Shown here in pieces: positions 18,522-29,470 of a DNA stretch of 64,000 bases. The stretch is from positions 930,001 to 994,000 of the forward strand of contig NZ_JBHTIH010000002.1 in assembly GCF_042677045.1 (NCBI RefSeq), given 5' to 3'. Source of the stretch: Lysobacter_K koreensis. GTDB lineage: Bacteria; Pseudomonadota; Gammaproteobacteria; Xanthomonadales; Xanthomonadaceae. A program made the position numbers and the translations under genes. The notes below the pieces were generated by a model. It saw only the letters and a list, made by a program, of their open reading frames with translations, did not search any database and was not told where the DNA came from. Within the stretch, counting starts at the first letter, position 1. Each line of letters starts with the position of its first letter.

Positions 18522-18562
18522 CGTCGCGGCTGCCGCGCGATGAACCACGAGCCGACCGCCGC

Positions 18563-19624
18563 ATGAGCAACGCCATCCGCGTTACCCGCGACGCGTCGCT
18601 GGCCGCGCGCAACACCTTTGGCGTCGCGGCGCACGCGCCATGGCTGGTCGAGGTGGCGAACGCCGAGGTGCTAACCGACGCGCTGCGACGCGCCGAGCTG
18701 CGCGACGGCCTGGCGCTGGTGCTCGGCGGCGGCAGCAACCTGCTGTTCGCCGGCGATGCCCGCGGCGCGGTGCTTGCGCTGACCGGGCAACGCGTCGCCA
18801 CCGGCAACGGCCCCGACTCCCCTGCCGATCCAGCCACCACGATCGTGCGCGCCGATGCCGGCATGCCGTGGCACGGCTTCGTCATGCACACGCTGGCGCA
18901 GGGGCTGGCCGGGCTGGAGAACCTGGCGCTGATCCCGGGCACGGTCGGCGCGGCGCCGATCCAGAACATCGGCGCGTATGGCGTCGAGGTGCGCGATTTC
19001 ATCCATGCGGTCGAGGCGTTCGAGCCGGCCACCGGGCAGCTGCACCGCCTCGACCCGTCCGCCTGCGCGTTTGCCTACCGCGACAGCGTGTTCAAGCACG
19101 CGCCGGACCGCTTCATCGTCACCGCGGTGGAGTTCGCCTTGCCGCAGGCTTCCGCGTCGACGCTGAAGCTCGACTACGCCGGCCTGGGCGAGGAACTGGC
19201 CGCGATGGGGATCGCCGCGCCGACGCCGCGGCTGGTGGCCGACGCGGTGATCGCGATCCGCCGCCGCAAGCTGCCCGACCCGGCCGTGCTCGGCAACGCC
19301 GGCAGCTTCTTCAAGAACCCGATCGTCCCGCTCGCGCAGGCCGAGGCGCTGCTCGCGCAGTACCCGCGCCTGCCGGTGTTCCGCGGCATCGATGACGGCA
19401 GCCGCAAGCTCTCGGCGGCGTGGCTGATCGACAGCTGCGGCTGGAAGGGCCACCGCGACGGCGATGCCGGCGTGGCCGCCTCGCACGCACTGGTGCTGGT
19501 CAACCACGGCGGCGCGACGGGACAACAGTTGCTCGACCTGGCGCGGCGGATCGCCGAATCGGTGCAGGCGCGCTTCGGGGTGGCGATCGAACCGGAGCCG
19601 CGCATCATCGGCGCGCGCTGGTGA
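18563..19624 (+). CDS. murB: UDP-N-acetylenolpyruvoylglucosamine reductase
   Basis: Cytosolic FAD enzyme that reduces UDP-GlcNAc-enolpyruvate to UDP-MurNAc in peptidoglycan synthesis. The 353-residue, type I-like protein shows ARNTFGVAA, the FAD motif LGGGSNLLF, IPGTVGAAPIQNIGAYG, YRDSVFK, the proton-donor Ser in GNAGSFFKNP, and the C-terminal Glu segment EPEPRIIG. It is co-directional with pyrD and the EamA transporter, probably one transcript. Confidence 0.95.
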   Translation: MSNAIRVTRDASLAARNTFGVAAHAPWLVEVANAEVLTDALRRAELRDGLALVLGGGSNLLFAGDARGAVLALTGQRVATGNGPDSPADPATTIVRADAGMPWHGFVMHTLAQGLAGLENLALIPGTVGAAPIQNIGAYGVEVRDFIHAVEAFEPATGQLHRLDPSACAFAYRDSVFKHAPDRFIVTAVEFALPQASASTLKLDYAGLGEELAAMGIAAPTPRLVADAVIAIRRRKLPDPAVLGNAGSFFKNPIVPLAQAEALLAQYPRLPVFRGIDDGSRKLSAAWLIDSCGWKGHRDGDAGVAASHALVLVNHGGATGQQLLDLARRIAESVQARFGVAIEPEPRIIGARW

Positions 19625-19643
19625 TCGGGCCCGCCCACCTCGG

Positions 19644-20549
19644 ATGAGCATGACCACCCACACCCGCGCCGCGCTGCTGATGCTCGGCAGCACCGTGCTC
19701 TTCGGCCTGATGGCGGTGGTGATCAAGCTTGCCGCGGAGACCCTGCACACGTTCGAGATCGCGTTCTTCCGCAACTTCTTCGGCGTGATCGCGGCGTTGC
19801 CGTTGCTGTTCAAGCACGGCCCGGGACTGCTGAAGACCACACAGCTGCCGCGCTATGTCATCCGCTGCCTGATCGGCGTGGTGTCGATGTTCTGCGGCTT
19901 CTGGGCGATCGGTCACCTGCCGCTGGCGCAGGCGGTGTCGCTGTCGTACTCGACGCCGCTGTTCGTCACGATCGCCGCGGTGTGGTTCCTGCACGAGCAC
20001 GTGCGCGCACGGCGCTGGGCCGCGGTGGTGCTGGGCTTCATCGGCGTGATGATCATCGTCCGCCCGGGCACCGAGGGCTTCAGCGCCGGCACCCTGGTGG
20101 CACTGTCGGCCGCGGTGCTCAGCGGCATCGTCTCGATCCAGATCAAGCAGCTGTCGGCGACCGAGCCGGCCGACCGCATCGTGCTGTGGACTACGCTGTT
20201 GTGGGTGCCGATGTCGCTGGTCCCGGCCTTGTTCGTGTGGGAATGGCCGCAGGGCATCACCTGGTTGTGGGTGGCGTCGGCGGGCCTGCTCGGCACCGGC
20301 GGGCACATGCTGTGGACGCGCGCGCTCAAGCTCGGCGACGTGTCGGCGCTGACCCCGATCAGCTTCATGCAGCTGCCGCTGGTCGCGGTGCTGGGCTACC
20401 TGCTGTTCGACGAGAATCTCGACCGCTGGACCGTGCTCGGCGCGGTGGTGATCTTCAGCGCGAATGCCTATATCGCCCACCGCGAGGCGCAACTCGCGAG
20501 GCGCGCGGCGACCGCCTCGCCGAGCAGCGCCGCCAAGCCCGGCGAGTGA
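19644..20549 (+). CDS. EamA/DMT-family transporter
   Basis: 301-residue inner-membrane protein with about ten predicted transmembrane helices arranged as two EamA repeats (for example MLGSTVLFGLMAVVIKLAAE and LGTGGHMLWTRALKLGDVSALTP). It belongs to the drug/metabolite transporter superfamily, RhaT/YdcZ-like; the substrate cannot be told from sequence. Two ATGs occur close together (19644, 19650). The gene ends exactly one base before the end of the convergent PAP2 gene. Confidence 0.85.
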   Translation: MSMTTHTRAALLMLGSTVLFGLMAVVIKLAAETLHTFEIAFFRNFFGVIAALPLLFKHGPGLLKTTQLPRYVIRCLIGVVSMFCGFWAIGHLPLAQAVSLSYSTPLFVTIAAVWFLHEHVRARRWAAVVLGFIGVMIIVRPGTEGFSAGTLVALSAAVLSGIVSIQIKQLSATEPADRIVLWTTLLWVPMSLVPALFVWEWPQGITWLWVASAGLLGTGGHMLWTRALKLGDVSALTPISFMQLPLVAVLGYLLFDENLDRWTVLGAVVIFSANAYIAHREAQLARRAATASPSSAAKPGE

Positions 20550-21296
20550 TCAGGCTTCCGGTTCGGCCTGCACGGCCACCGGCTGCCACGGGTGCCGGTG
20601 CGCCCGGTACACCACCAGGAACGCCGCCGCCGTCCACACGCTGGCCGCCGCCCAGCCGGCGAGGATGTCCGACGGGTAATGCACGCCCAGGTACACCCGC
20701 GACAGCCCGACCGCGAGCATGAACGCCAGGCCCATCGCCAGCATCGGCCAGCGCCAGCGGGTGCGCCAGGCGAGCAGGATCAGCACGCACGCCAAGGTCG
20801 CCGAGCCCATCGCGTGGCCGCTGGGAAAACTGTAGGTCGTCTCGGGCGCGATCGACTCCCACAGCGACGGGCGCGCGCGCGCGAACACCTGCTTGACCGC
20901 GAGGTTCAGCAGCGCCGAGCCGGCCAGCGCGAGGGCCGCGAACGTGGCCTCGCGGAACCGGCGCAGCAGCGCGAGCACCAGCACCAGCGCGACGTCGAAC
21001 GGGACCACGCCGTGCAGGTAGCCGATCTTCGACATCAGCACGAAGAAGCGGTCGAAGCCCTCGCGCGCAAGCTCGCGGGCGAAGCGCAGGACCGGCTCGT
21101 CGAACGGGATCGCCTCGTGTTCGTGGATCTCGTCGGCCAGCTCCGCGAACCCCCACAGCGGCAGCAGCAGCCCAACGAACACCAGCAGCAGCCGCCAGCC
21201 ATGCCGGCGCAGCACGGCCGCACCGAAGTGGGCCTCCTCCTGCAGGGCATGGGCCGCGTCGGCCGCGGCGGTGCCGACCGCCTTGGGGTCCACCAC
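20550..21296 (-). CDS. PAP2-family membrane phosphatase
   Basis: 248-residue integral membrane phosphatase. The three PAP2 signature motifs are complete: KQVFARARP, PSGHAMGS, and SRVYLGVHYPSD. Several hydrophobic helices flank them. Family members dephosphorylate phosphatidic acid, undecaprenyl pyrophosphate or lipid A; which applies here is not evident. A GTG start at 21296 (or the adjacent GTG at 21293) lies just after the ispG stop at 21302, so the two genes are probably cotranscribed. Confidence 0.85.
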   Translation of the reverse strand: MVDPKAVGTAAADAAHALQEEAHFGAAVLRRHGWRLLLVFVGLLLPLWGFAELADEIHEHEAIPFDEPVLRFARELAREGFDRFFVLMSKIGYLHGVVPFDVALVLVLALLRRFREATFAALALAGSALLNLAVKQVFARARPSLWESIAPETTYSFPSGHAMGSATLACVLILLAWRTRWRWPMLAMGLAFMLAVGLSRVYLGVHYPSDILAGWAAASVWTAAAFLVVYRAHRHPWQPVAVQAEPEA

Positions 21297-21301
21297 GGGG
21301 T

Positions 21302-22585
<1,284 letters not shown>

Positions 22586-22658
22586 GAGCGCATTGTAGCG
22601 CCGGCGTGACCGGCGGCCGGTGCTGCGGTACGGTGGCCCGCCGCCTGCCCCGCCTGCG

Positions 22659-23996
22659 ATGAACCCCAACGACGCCAGCCACGTCCTGACCCCGAGCCAG
22701 CTGAACACGCTGGCGCGCGACCTGCTGGAAGGCGCGTTCCCGCTGGTCTGGGTCGAGGGCGAACTGGGCAACCTGTCGCGGCCGTCGTCCGGGCACCTGT
22801 ACTTCACGCTGAAGGACGCGCGCGCGCAGGTGCGCTGCGCGATGTTCAAGCCGAAAAGCACGTGGTTGAAGTTCGTGCCGCGCGAGGGCCTGCGTGTGCT
22901 CGCACGCGGCCGGTTGACGCTCTACGAGGCGCGCGGCGACTACCAGCTGGTGCTCGACCACATGGAGGAAGCCGGCGAAGGGGCGTTGCGGCGTGCGTTC
23001 GAGGAGCTAAAGGCGAAACTCGCCGCCGAGGGCCTGTTCGATGCCGACCGCAAGCGGCCGCTGCCGCCCTTCGCCCGGCGCATCGCGGTGATCACCTCGC
23101 CCAGCGGCGCCGCGGTGCGCGACGTGCTCAGCGTGCTCGCGCGGCGCTTCCCGCTGGTCGAGGTCGACCTGCTGCCGGTGCCGGTGCAGGGCGACAGCGC
23201 CGCGGCGCAGATCGTGGCGATGCTGCAACGCGCGGCGGCCGCGGACCGCTACGATGTGATCGTGATCGCCCGCGGCGGCGGGTCGCTCGAGGACCTGTGG
23301 GCGTTCAACGACGAGCGCCTGGCGCGCGCGATCGCGGCATCGACGGTGCCGGTGGTGTCCGCGGTCGGCCACGAGACCGACTTCAGCCTCGCCGACTTCG
23401 CCGCTGACCTGCGCGCGCCGACCCCGTCGGTCGCCGCCGAGCTGCTGGTGCCCAGCCGCGACGACATCGCGCGGCGCCTGCAGGCGCTCGACCGGCGCCT
23501 GCGCAACTTGCAGGCGCAGCGGCTGCGCCAGGCCATGCAACGCGCCGACCGGCTGGCGCTGCGCCTCAATGCGATGCGCCCGCAGGCGCGGCTCGACGGG
23601 TTGCGCCGGCGCCAGGCCGAAGCCCTGCGCCGGCTGTCGAGCGCATGGCAGCGCCAGCTCGAACGCGAACGCGCGCGCCTGCGCCATGCCGACGCGGTGC
23701 TGCGCGCCACCCACCCGCAGCGCCGGATCGCACGGCTGCGCGAACGCCTGGCGGCGCTGTCGTCGCGCCCGCAGGCCGCGATCGCGCGGCGGCTGGGCAA
23801 CGACGCGCTGCATTTGCGCGGGCTGGTGCGCTCACTCGAAGCAGTCAGCCCACTGGCCACCGTGGCGCGCGGCTACGCGATCGTGCAGCACGACGACGGC
23901 CGCATCGTGCGCAGCGTGCTCGATGCCGTGCCGGGCGACCGGTTGCAGGCACGCTTCGCCGACGGGTCGCTGCCGGTCCGGGTCGAGAAACCGTAG
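22659..23996 (+). CDS. xseA: Exodeoxyribonuclease VII large subunit
   Basis: 445-residue subunit of the XseAB nuclease that degrades single-stranded DNA. An OB-fold N-terminus (FPLVWVEGELGNLSRPSSGH) is followed by the catalytic domain (ITSPSGAAVRDVL, DVIVIARGGGSLEDLWAFND, VVSAVGHETDFSLADFAADL, RAPTPS) and a long Arg/Leu-rich coiled coil (about 280-400). The stop codon TAG is part of a REP-like element that begins at the gene end (GTAGGGCGGG). Confidence 0.96.
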   Translation: MNPNDASHVLTPSQLNTLARDLLEGAFPLVWVEGELGNLSRPSSGHLYFTLKDARAQVRCAMFKPKSTWLKFVPREGLRVLARGRLTLYEARGDYQLVLDHMEEAGEGALRRAFEELKAKLAAEGLFDADRKRPLPPFARRIAVITSPSGAAVRDVLSVLARRFPLVEVDLLPVPVQGDSAAAQIVAMLQRAAAADRYDVIVIARGGGSLEDLWAFNDERLARAIAASTVPVVSAVGHETDFSLADFAADLRAPTPSVAAELLVPSRDDIARRLQALDRRLRNLQAQRLRQAMQRADRLALRLNAMRPQARLDGLRRRQAEALRRLSSAWQRQLERERARLRHADAVLRATHPQRRIARLRERLAALSSRPQAAIARRLGNDALHLRGLVRSLEAVSPLATVARGYAIVQHDDGRIVRSVLDAVPGDRLQARFADGSLPVRVEKP

Positions 23997-24111
23997 GGCG
24001 GGTTTCAACCCGCCATCCCGCCGTCACCAGATCGCGAGGAATCATGATCCGCAGCGCGATCGCCGTGCCGAGGCACGGTGCATGGCGATGGCGGGTTGAA
24101 ACCCGCCCTAC
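23993..24111. repeat. Inverted pair of REP-like elements (GTAGGGCGGGTTTCAACCCGCC family)
   Basis: Two copies of an approximately 22-base element in inverted orientation, at 23993-24015 and 24089-24111. Each has a GTAG head and an internal palindrome (GGCGGGTT/AACCCGCC). Together they form a REPIN-like doublet of about 120 bases between xseA and the next gene. The GTAG of the first copy supplies the xseA stop codon. Confidence 0.85.
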
Positions 24112-24168
24112 GGCCGACCTCGCCTTAACCTAGCGCGACGTCAGGCTGCAGCGACCCGGAGAACCGCG

Positions 24169-25602
24169 ATGCTCAAGAAAACCTACCCCTACTATCTCGC
24201 CAACCGCCCGGTCGCGGCCAACGCCGACCTGGCCGTGTTCGACAAGTACAGTGGCAAGCGCGCGACCCGCGTCGCCCTGGCCGATGCCAGCGCGGTACGC
24301 AAGGCGATCACCGCCGCGCACAAGGCGCGCGAGGCGATGGCCGCGTTCCCGCCGGACGCGCGCCGTGACGTGCTCGAGCACTGCGTACGCCGCTTCGGCG
24401 AACGTTTCGAGGAACTCGCGCAGGCGCTGTGCATCGAGGCTGGCAAGCCGATCCGCGACGCGCGCGGCGAGGTCACCCGCCTGATCGACACGTTCCGCAT
24501 CGCCGCCGGCGAGGCCACGCGCATCGACGGCGACGTGATCGAGCTGCAGGTGTCCGAGCGCACCCGCGGCTACCGCGGCATGGTCAAGCGCGTGCCGATC
24601 GGCGTGTGCAGCTTCATCACCCCGTTCAACTTCCCGCTCAACCTGGTCGCGCACAAGGTCGCGCCGGCGATCGCGGCCGGCTGCCCGTTCGTGCTCAAGC
24701 CCGCCGCCAAGACCCCGATCGGCGCGCTGATCATTGCCGAGGTGCTGGCCGAAACCGCGCTGCCCAAGGGCGCGTTCTCGGTGATGCCCTGCTCCAACGC
24801 CGACGCCGCGCAGCTGGTCGAGGACGAGCGCATCGCGCTGCTGAGCTTCACCGGCGGGCTGGTCGGCTGGGACCTGAAGGCGCGCGCCGGTCGCAAGAAG
24901 GTCACGCTGGAACTGGGCGGCAACGCGGCGTGCATCGTCGATGCCGACCCGGGCGCCAGCCTCGACCACATCGTCGAGCGACTGGTGTTCGGCGCGTACT
25001 ACCAGAGCGGCCAGAGCTGCATCAGCGTGCAGCGCATCTACGCCCATGCCGACATTTTCGACACGCTGCGCCGCAAGTTGAAGGCGGCGGTCGCGAAGCT
25101 GCGCATGGGCGATCCGCGCGACGAGAAGGTCTTCATCGGTCCATTGATTGACGAGGATGCGGCAGAACGCGTCGACGGCTGGATCGCCGCGGCGCGCAAG
25201 GGCGGCGCCAGGCGCATCGCCGGCGGCACCCGCGCCGGCAACCTGCTGCCGGCGACGCTGCTGGAGGACGTGCCGCGCGACGCCGACCTGTACCGCAAGG
25301 AGGCGTTCGGCCCGGTCGCGCTGCTCGAGCGGTTCGACGATTTCGACGCGGTGCTGGCGCAGGTCAACGACAGCGATTTTGGTTTGCAGGCCGGCGTGTT
25401 CACCGCCCGCCTCGATCACGCCATGCGCGCCTGGGACCGGCTCGAGGTCGGCGGCGTGATCGTCGGCGACGTGCCGAGCTTCCGCGTCGACAACATGCCC
25501 TACGGCGGAGTCAAACACTCCGGACTCGGCCGCGAAGGCGTGCGCCATGCGATCGAGGACATGACCGAGCCGCGCCTGCTGGTGATCCGCGACCCCGCAT
25601 AA
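24169..25602 (+). CDS. Aldehyde dehydrogenase family protein
   Basis: 477-residue NAD(P)-dependent aldehyde dehydrogenase. Seen: TPFNFPLNLVAHKVAPAIAAG, VTLELGGNA with the general-base Glu, the nucleophile Cys in GQSCISVQR, and the C-terminal YGGVKHSGLGREG. It resembles the phosphonoacetaldehyde/lactaldehyde/NADP-GAPDH-like branch rather than betaine-aldehyde enzymes. Substrate is not deducible. The usual FTGS loop reads FTGG here. Start ATG at 24169 has GGAG upstream. REP-like doublets lie on both sides, so it is probably monocistronic. Confidence 0.85.
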   Translation: MLKKTYPYYLANRPVAANADLAVFDKYSGKRATRVALADASAVRKAITAAHKAREAMAAFPPDARRDVLEHCVRRFGERFEELAQALCIEAGKPIRDARGEVTRLIDTFRIAAGEATRIDGDVIELQVSERTRGYRGMVKRVPIGVCSFITPFNFPLNLVAHKVAPAIAAGCPFVLKPAAKTPIGALIIAEVLAETALPKGAFSVMPCSNADAAQLVEDERIALLSFTGGLVGWDLKARAGRKKVTLELGGNAACIVDADPGASLDHIVERLVFGAYYQSGQSCISVQRIYAHADIFDTLRRKLKAAVAKLRMGDPRDEKVFIGPLIDEDAAERVDGWIAAARKGGARRIAGGTRAGNLLPATLLEDVPRDADLYRKEAFGPVALLERFDDFDAVLAQVNDSDFGLQAGVFTARLDHAMRAWDRLEVGGVIVGDVPSFRVDNMPYGGVKHSGLGREGVRHAIEDMTEPRLLVIRDPA

Positions 25603-25631
25603 ATGCCGCATTGCCGATCAGGATCGCCCCG

Positions 25632-25699
25632 GTAGGTCCGAGCCTGCCCGGAACGCCTCACGGGCGGGATCCAACCGATCCGAGCAGGCTCGGATCTAC
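25632..25699. repeat. Inverted REP-like pair (GTAGGTCCGAGCCTGC family)
   Basis: Arms at 25632-25652 and 25679-25699 are near-perfect inverted copies, each with an internal CCGAGCCTGCTCGG-type palindrome and an outer GTAG/CTAC end. It lies between the ALDH gene and the convergent GGDEF-EAL gene. Nothing else recognisable lies in this intergenic region. Confidence 0.8.
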
Positions 25700-25780
25700 A
25701 AGGAACAAGAGCAACGCGACTGGTCCAGCGTGCGGTCGTGGATCCCAAATCGAGCGGAGACCGACGCGATTCCGCCGGGT

Positions 25781-28714
25781 TCAGCGAACGCCCACTCGCG
25801 GCAGGATCGGCACCATTTCCGGCGCCGGACGACCGAACAAATAGCCTTGCCCAAGGACGCAACCCAGCTCGCGCAGCACCGCGCGTTGCGCCTCGGTCTC
25901 GATGCCCTCGCCGATGGTGTGGATGCCCAGCGTGCCGGCCAGCGCCTGGATTGCGCGGACCACGGCCACGCTTTCCGGGCGGGTGTCGCCGACCAGGCCG
26001 GCGACGAAGCTCTGGTCGATCTTCAGGCACTCGATCGGGAACCGGTGCAGGTACGACAACGCCGAGAAGCCGGTACCGAAGTCGTCCAGCTGCGCCAGCA
26101 CGCCGTGGCCGCGCAGCACGCGCAGCATCCGCAGCGCGCGCGGCACGTCGTCGAGCAGCGCGACCTCGGTGATCTCCAGGCGCAGCCGGCGCGGGTCGGC
26201 GCCGGCGGCCTCGAGCATCCGCAGCAGGCGGTCGGCGAAATCCGCGGCACGGAAATGCCGCGGCGAGACGTTGACCGAAATGTAGCCGTCGTCCTCGCCG
26301 CCCTGGGCGATGCGCTCGATCACCTGCGCGTAGATCAGCCAGTCGACCTCCTCGATCAGTCCGCTGTCCTCGCCCAGGCCGATGAACTCGCCGGGCAGCA
26401 ACAGGCCGCGGCGCTCGTGGCGCCAGCGCAGCAGGGCCTCGTGGCCGATCACGGCGCGGTCGCTCAGGCGCACGATCGGCTGGTAGTAGGCGATGAAGCC
26501 GTCGCCGTTGATCGCCCGGCGCAGGTCGCCCTCCAGGTCGAGGATTCGCATCGCGTCCTCGCGCATCGCCTCGTCGAACACCGCGCAGCTGTCGCGGCCG
26601 CTGGCCTTGGCGCGGTACATCGCCGCGTCGGCGTCGCGCAGCATTTCCACGCCGGTGCTGTAGCGCTGGTTCGACATCGCGATGCCGACGCTGGCCGACG
26701 GAAACACCTCGCGGCCCGCGACCCAGCACGGTTCGCCGAGCGACTCGAGCACGCGCTCGGCCAGGTCCTGCGCGACGTGCAGGCCGGCGATGTCCTCGAT
26801 CAGGATCGCGAACTCGTCGCCACCCAGGCGCGCGACGATGTCGCCGCCGCGCACGGTGGCCACGATCCGCCGGCCCGCCTCGACCAGCAGCTCGTCGCCG
26901 GCGGTGTGACCGGCGCTGTCGTTGATCAGCTTGAAACGGTCCAGGTCGAGGAACAGCACCGCGAACAGGCGGTTGCGATCGGCCTGCGCGCGCGCGATCG
27001 CCGCGGCCAGCCGCTGCAGCAGCTGCGCGCGGTTGGGCAGGCCGGTCAGCGCGTCGTGCTGGGCCTGGTGGGTGAGCTGCTGCTCGGCGCGCAGGCGCTC
27101 GCCGATCTGCGCGAGCAGCTCGGCGTTGGCCTCGGCCAGCTGGTGGGTGCGCGAGGTGACGCGCTGCTCGAGTTCGGCGTGCGCGGTGACCAGCCGGTCC
27201 TGTGCCTGCTTGCGCACCAGGCCGATGCCGATGTGGTGCGCGACGAAGGTCAGCAGCTCCTGGTCGCGCGCGCTGAACGCCACCGTCGGCGAGTAGCTCT
27301 GCACCGCGATCACACCGACCACGGTGTCCTCGCGGAACAGCGGCACGCCGAGCCAGCAGTGGGCGAGCGCGCCCTGGCTGCGCGCCAGGCCTTGCTCCTC
27401 GAGCCGGTCGATGCTCGGGCGGTCGGCGAGCAGCGCCTGGCCGCACGCGATCACGTATTCGGTCAGGCCGTGGCCGAGCCGGCGGCTGGCGCGGCTGGTG
27501 TCGCGTTCGTCAATCGAGTACGGGAATTCGATCCGCTCGCCGTCCTCGGACAGCAGCGCGATGTAGAAATTGCGCGCGTACAGCAGCTCGCCGACGACGT
27601 CGTGGACCTGGGCGTAGAAGCGTTCCAGGGTTTCGGAGGTGATCGACAGTTCGGCGATGCGGAACAGCGCGCGCTGCAGGCGCTCGGCGCGCTGGCGTTC
27701 GATGATCTCGGCCTGCAGGTCGCGGTTGCTCAGCTGCAGCGCCTTGGTGCGTTCCTCGACGCGCAACTCGAGTTCCTCGCGCGCCTGGTGGCGGTCGAGC
27801 GCGGTGAGGATGTGCTGGGCGACGAACGCGAGCAGCGCGCGTTCCTCGTCGCGGTAGCTGTCGGGGCGGTCGTAGCTCTGCACCACGATCGCGCCGCACA
27901 CGCGGTCGTCGCGGCGCATCGGCACGCCCAGCCAGTCCTCGCTGTCGGGCCCATGATTGCGGTCCGCGGCGACGCCCAGTTGCTGGCGCACCCGGTTGGA
28001 CGAGCCCAGCACCGGTTCGCCGTGGCGCAGCAACGCGAGCGTCAGGCTGTTGGGCATCTCCTCGGCATGGATCGCCCGACCCGGGTCGGCGACATAGGAG
28101 TCGACCTGGTCGGCGAAGTACAGGAAACGCATGGTCTCGTGCTCGCCGTCGTAGAGCACGATGTAGAAGTTCTCCGCGGACATCAGGCCGGCGACCACAC
28201 CGTGGATGCGGCGCAGCATGTCGGCCATCTCCAGGTCCGAGCCGGCCAGGTCGGCGATCTCGTACAGCGCCTGCTGCAGGCGCTCGGATTTTTCCAGCGA
28301 TTCGGCGCGGGCCTGCGCGCGCGCGGCGGCGAGGTTGGAGGTGACGGTGCGGCGCGCCAGCGCCAGCCACGCGGCGCGCGACGGCGGCGACAGCGGTTCG
28401 GCCAGCAGCGCGGCGATCGTCGCGCGGGTGCCGTCGGCCGCGTCCCAGGCCAGCGTCACCCGGTGCGGGTCGTCGTCGGCCGGGGCGACGTCGGCCAGCA
28501 CCTGTTCGGCCAGGCTCAACAGTTGCGATTGCGCACCGTCGGAGACCGAGGCCGCCTGGGCGCCGTGCGGGTCACGCCAGCGCACCACTACCTGCGAACC
28601 GCTCGGCAACGCTTCCTGCAGGGCAGCGGCCAGCGAGTCCGTCGCCGGGTGCGCGTCCCCGGACGCGGTCATTGCCTGCGAACCTGCCATCGTCAGATGC
28701 TCTATCTGGTTCAT
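25781..28714 (-). CDS. GAF-GAF-GGDEF-EAL cyclic-di-GMP signalling protein
   Basis: 977-residue cytosolic regulator. Two GAF domains (about 165-310 and 360-505) are separated and followed by coiled coils (EELELRVEERTKAL; HAELEQRVTSRT). Next come a diguanylate cyclase domain with an intact GGDEF motif at 631-635 (RLGGDEFAIL) and an EAL phosphodiesterase domain with EALLRW from 759. The EAL domain keeps VNVSPRHF, LEITE, LDDFGTGFS, LKIDQSF, GEGIE and QGYLFG, so both outputs look catalytically complete. No membrane segment is visible; the GAF domains probably sense a small ligand. A second ATG lies eight codons inside (28690). It is divergent from the ECF sigma gene. Confidence 0.93.
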   Translation of the reverse strand: MNQIEHLTMAGSQAMTASGDAHPATDSLAAALQEALPSGSQVVVRWRDPHGAQAASVSDGAQSQLLSLAEQVLADVAPADDDPHRVTLAWDAADGTRATIAALLAEPLSPPSRAAWLALARRTVTSNLAAARAQARAESLEKSERLQQALYEIADLAGSDLEMADMLRRIHGVVAGLMSAENFYIVLYDGEHETMRFLYFADQVDSYVADPGRAIHAEEMPNSLTLALLRHGEPVLGSSNRVRQQLGVAADRNHGPDSEDWLGVPMRRDDRVCGAIVVQSYDRPDSYRDEERALLAFVAQHILTALDRHQAREELELRVEERTKALQLSNRDLQAEIIERQRAERLQRALFRIAELSITSETLERFYAQVHDVVGELLYARNFYIALLSEDGERIEFPYSIDERDTSRASRRLGHGLTEYVIACGQALLADRPSIDRLEEQGLARSQGALAHCWLGVPLFREDTVVGVIAVQSYSPTVAFSARDQELLTFVAHHIGIGLVRKQAQDRLVTAHAELEQRVTSRTHQLAEANAELLAQIGERLRAEQQLTHQAQHDALTGLPNRAQLLQRLAAAIARAQADRNRLFAVLFLDLDRFKLINDSAGHTAGDELLVEAGRRIVATVRGGDIVARLGGDEFAILIEDIAGLHVAQDLAERVLESLGEPCWVAGREVFPSASVGIAMSNQRYSTGVEMLRDADAAMYRAKASGRDSCAVFDEAMREDAMRILDLEGDLRRAINGDGFIAYYQPIVRLSDRAVIGHEALLRWRHERRGLLLPGEFIGLGEDSGLIEEVDWLIYAQVIERIAQGGEDDGYISVNVSPRHFRAADFADRLLRMLEAAGADPRRLRLEITEVALLDDVPRALRMLRVLRGHGVLAQLDDFGTGFSALSYLHRFPIECLKIDQSFVAGLVGDTRPESVAVVRAIQALAGTLGIHTIGEGIETEAQRAVLRELGCVLGQGYLFGRPAPEMVPILPRVGVR

Positions 28715-28915
28715 TCCCGCCCCCCGCGGCTGTCGCAGGATAGCGTGGCGGGCCGGCGATGGGAGCCCGATTGTCCGGCAGCGGCGCGCATCCAACCCCG
28801 CGCAGCGGGTTCGGCCGTTCAACCGGGCATGGATCTTGCCTTGAACCGTCCCGCGATCGCGCCGACGCGGCCGCGCGGCTTCCCGCCGGACCCACCAGCC
28901 CGTACCCTGCTGCCG

Positions 28916-29470
28916 ATGAATTCGGGCGCGGACGCGGGCGACGATGTGCTGATGCTGGCCTGGACGGGCGGCGACGCACTGGCGTTCGAGACGCTGTACG
29001 CGCGCCACCGCGGGCCGTTGTACCGGTTTCTGCTGCGCCAAACCCGCGACGCGGCGCTCGCCGACGAGTTCTTTCAGGACACCTGGCAGCGCGTGATCGC
29101 CGCGCGCGCCGGCTGGAAACCGGAGGCCGCGTTCAGCACCTGGCTGTTCCGGATCGCCCACAATCGCCTCAACGACCACTGGCGCGGCCTCAAGCACCGG
29201 CCCGCGACGCCCGGCGACGGCGACGAACGCGCCGCGCGTGTGCCCGACCCGACCACCCCCGAGCGCGAACTGTCGCACTTCGAACAGCGCCGCCGCCTGC
29301 AGCTGGCGATCGAGGAACTGCCCGAGGAGCAGCGCGAGGTGGTGCTGCTGCGGCTGGAGCAGGAATTGAGCCTGGAGGAGATCGGCGCGATCACCGGCGC
29401 CGGTCGCGAGACAGTGAAATCGCGGCTGCGATACGCGATGGACAAGTTGCGCGCGAGATTGAGCGAATGA
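28916..29470 (+). CDS. ECF-family RNA polymerase sigma factor
   Basis: 184-residue sigma-70 family protein with region 2 (FETLYARHRGPLYRFLLRQT, ADEFFQDTWQRV, STWLFRIAHNRL) and region 4 (IEELPEEQREVVLLRLEQ, LSLEEIGAITG, ETVKSRLRYA). The ATG at 28916 places region 2 at the usual distance; an upstream in-frame ATG at 28829 would add a Pro-rich extension and is less likely. The stop codon overlaps the ATG of the following anti-sigma candidate (ATGA), typical of sigma/anti-sigma pairs. Confidence 0.9.
   Translation: MNSGADAGDDVLMLAWTGGDALAFETLYARHRGPLYRFLLRQTRDAALADEFFQDTWQRVIAARAGWKPEAAFSTWLFRIAHNRLNDHWRGLKHRPATPGDGDERAARVPDPTTPERELSHFEQRRRLQLAIEELPEEQREVVLLRLEQELSLEEIGAITGAGRETVKSRLRYAMDKLRARLSE

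Noticed and set aside
25730..28915. Very long open frame on the plus strand running into the ECF sigma gene
   Set aside because: It lies antisense to the GGDEF-EAL gene and has no family resemblance. High G+C keeps the frame open. Only the part from 28916 is a real gene.
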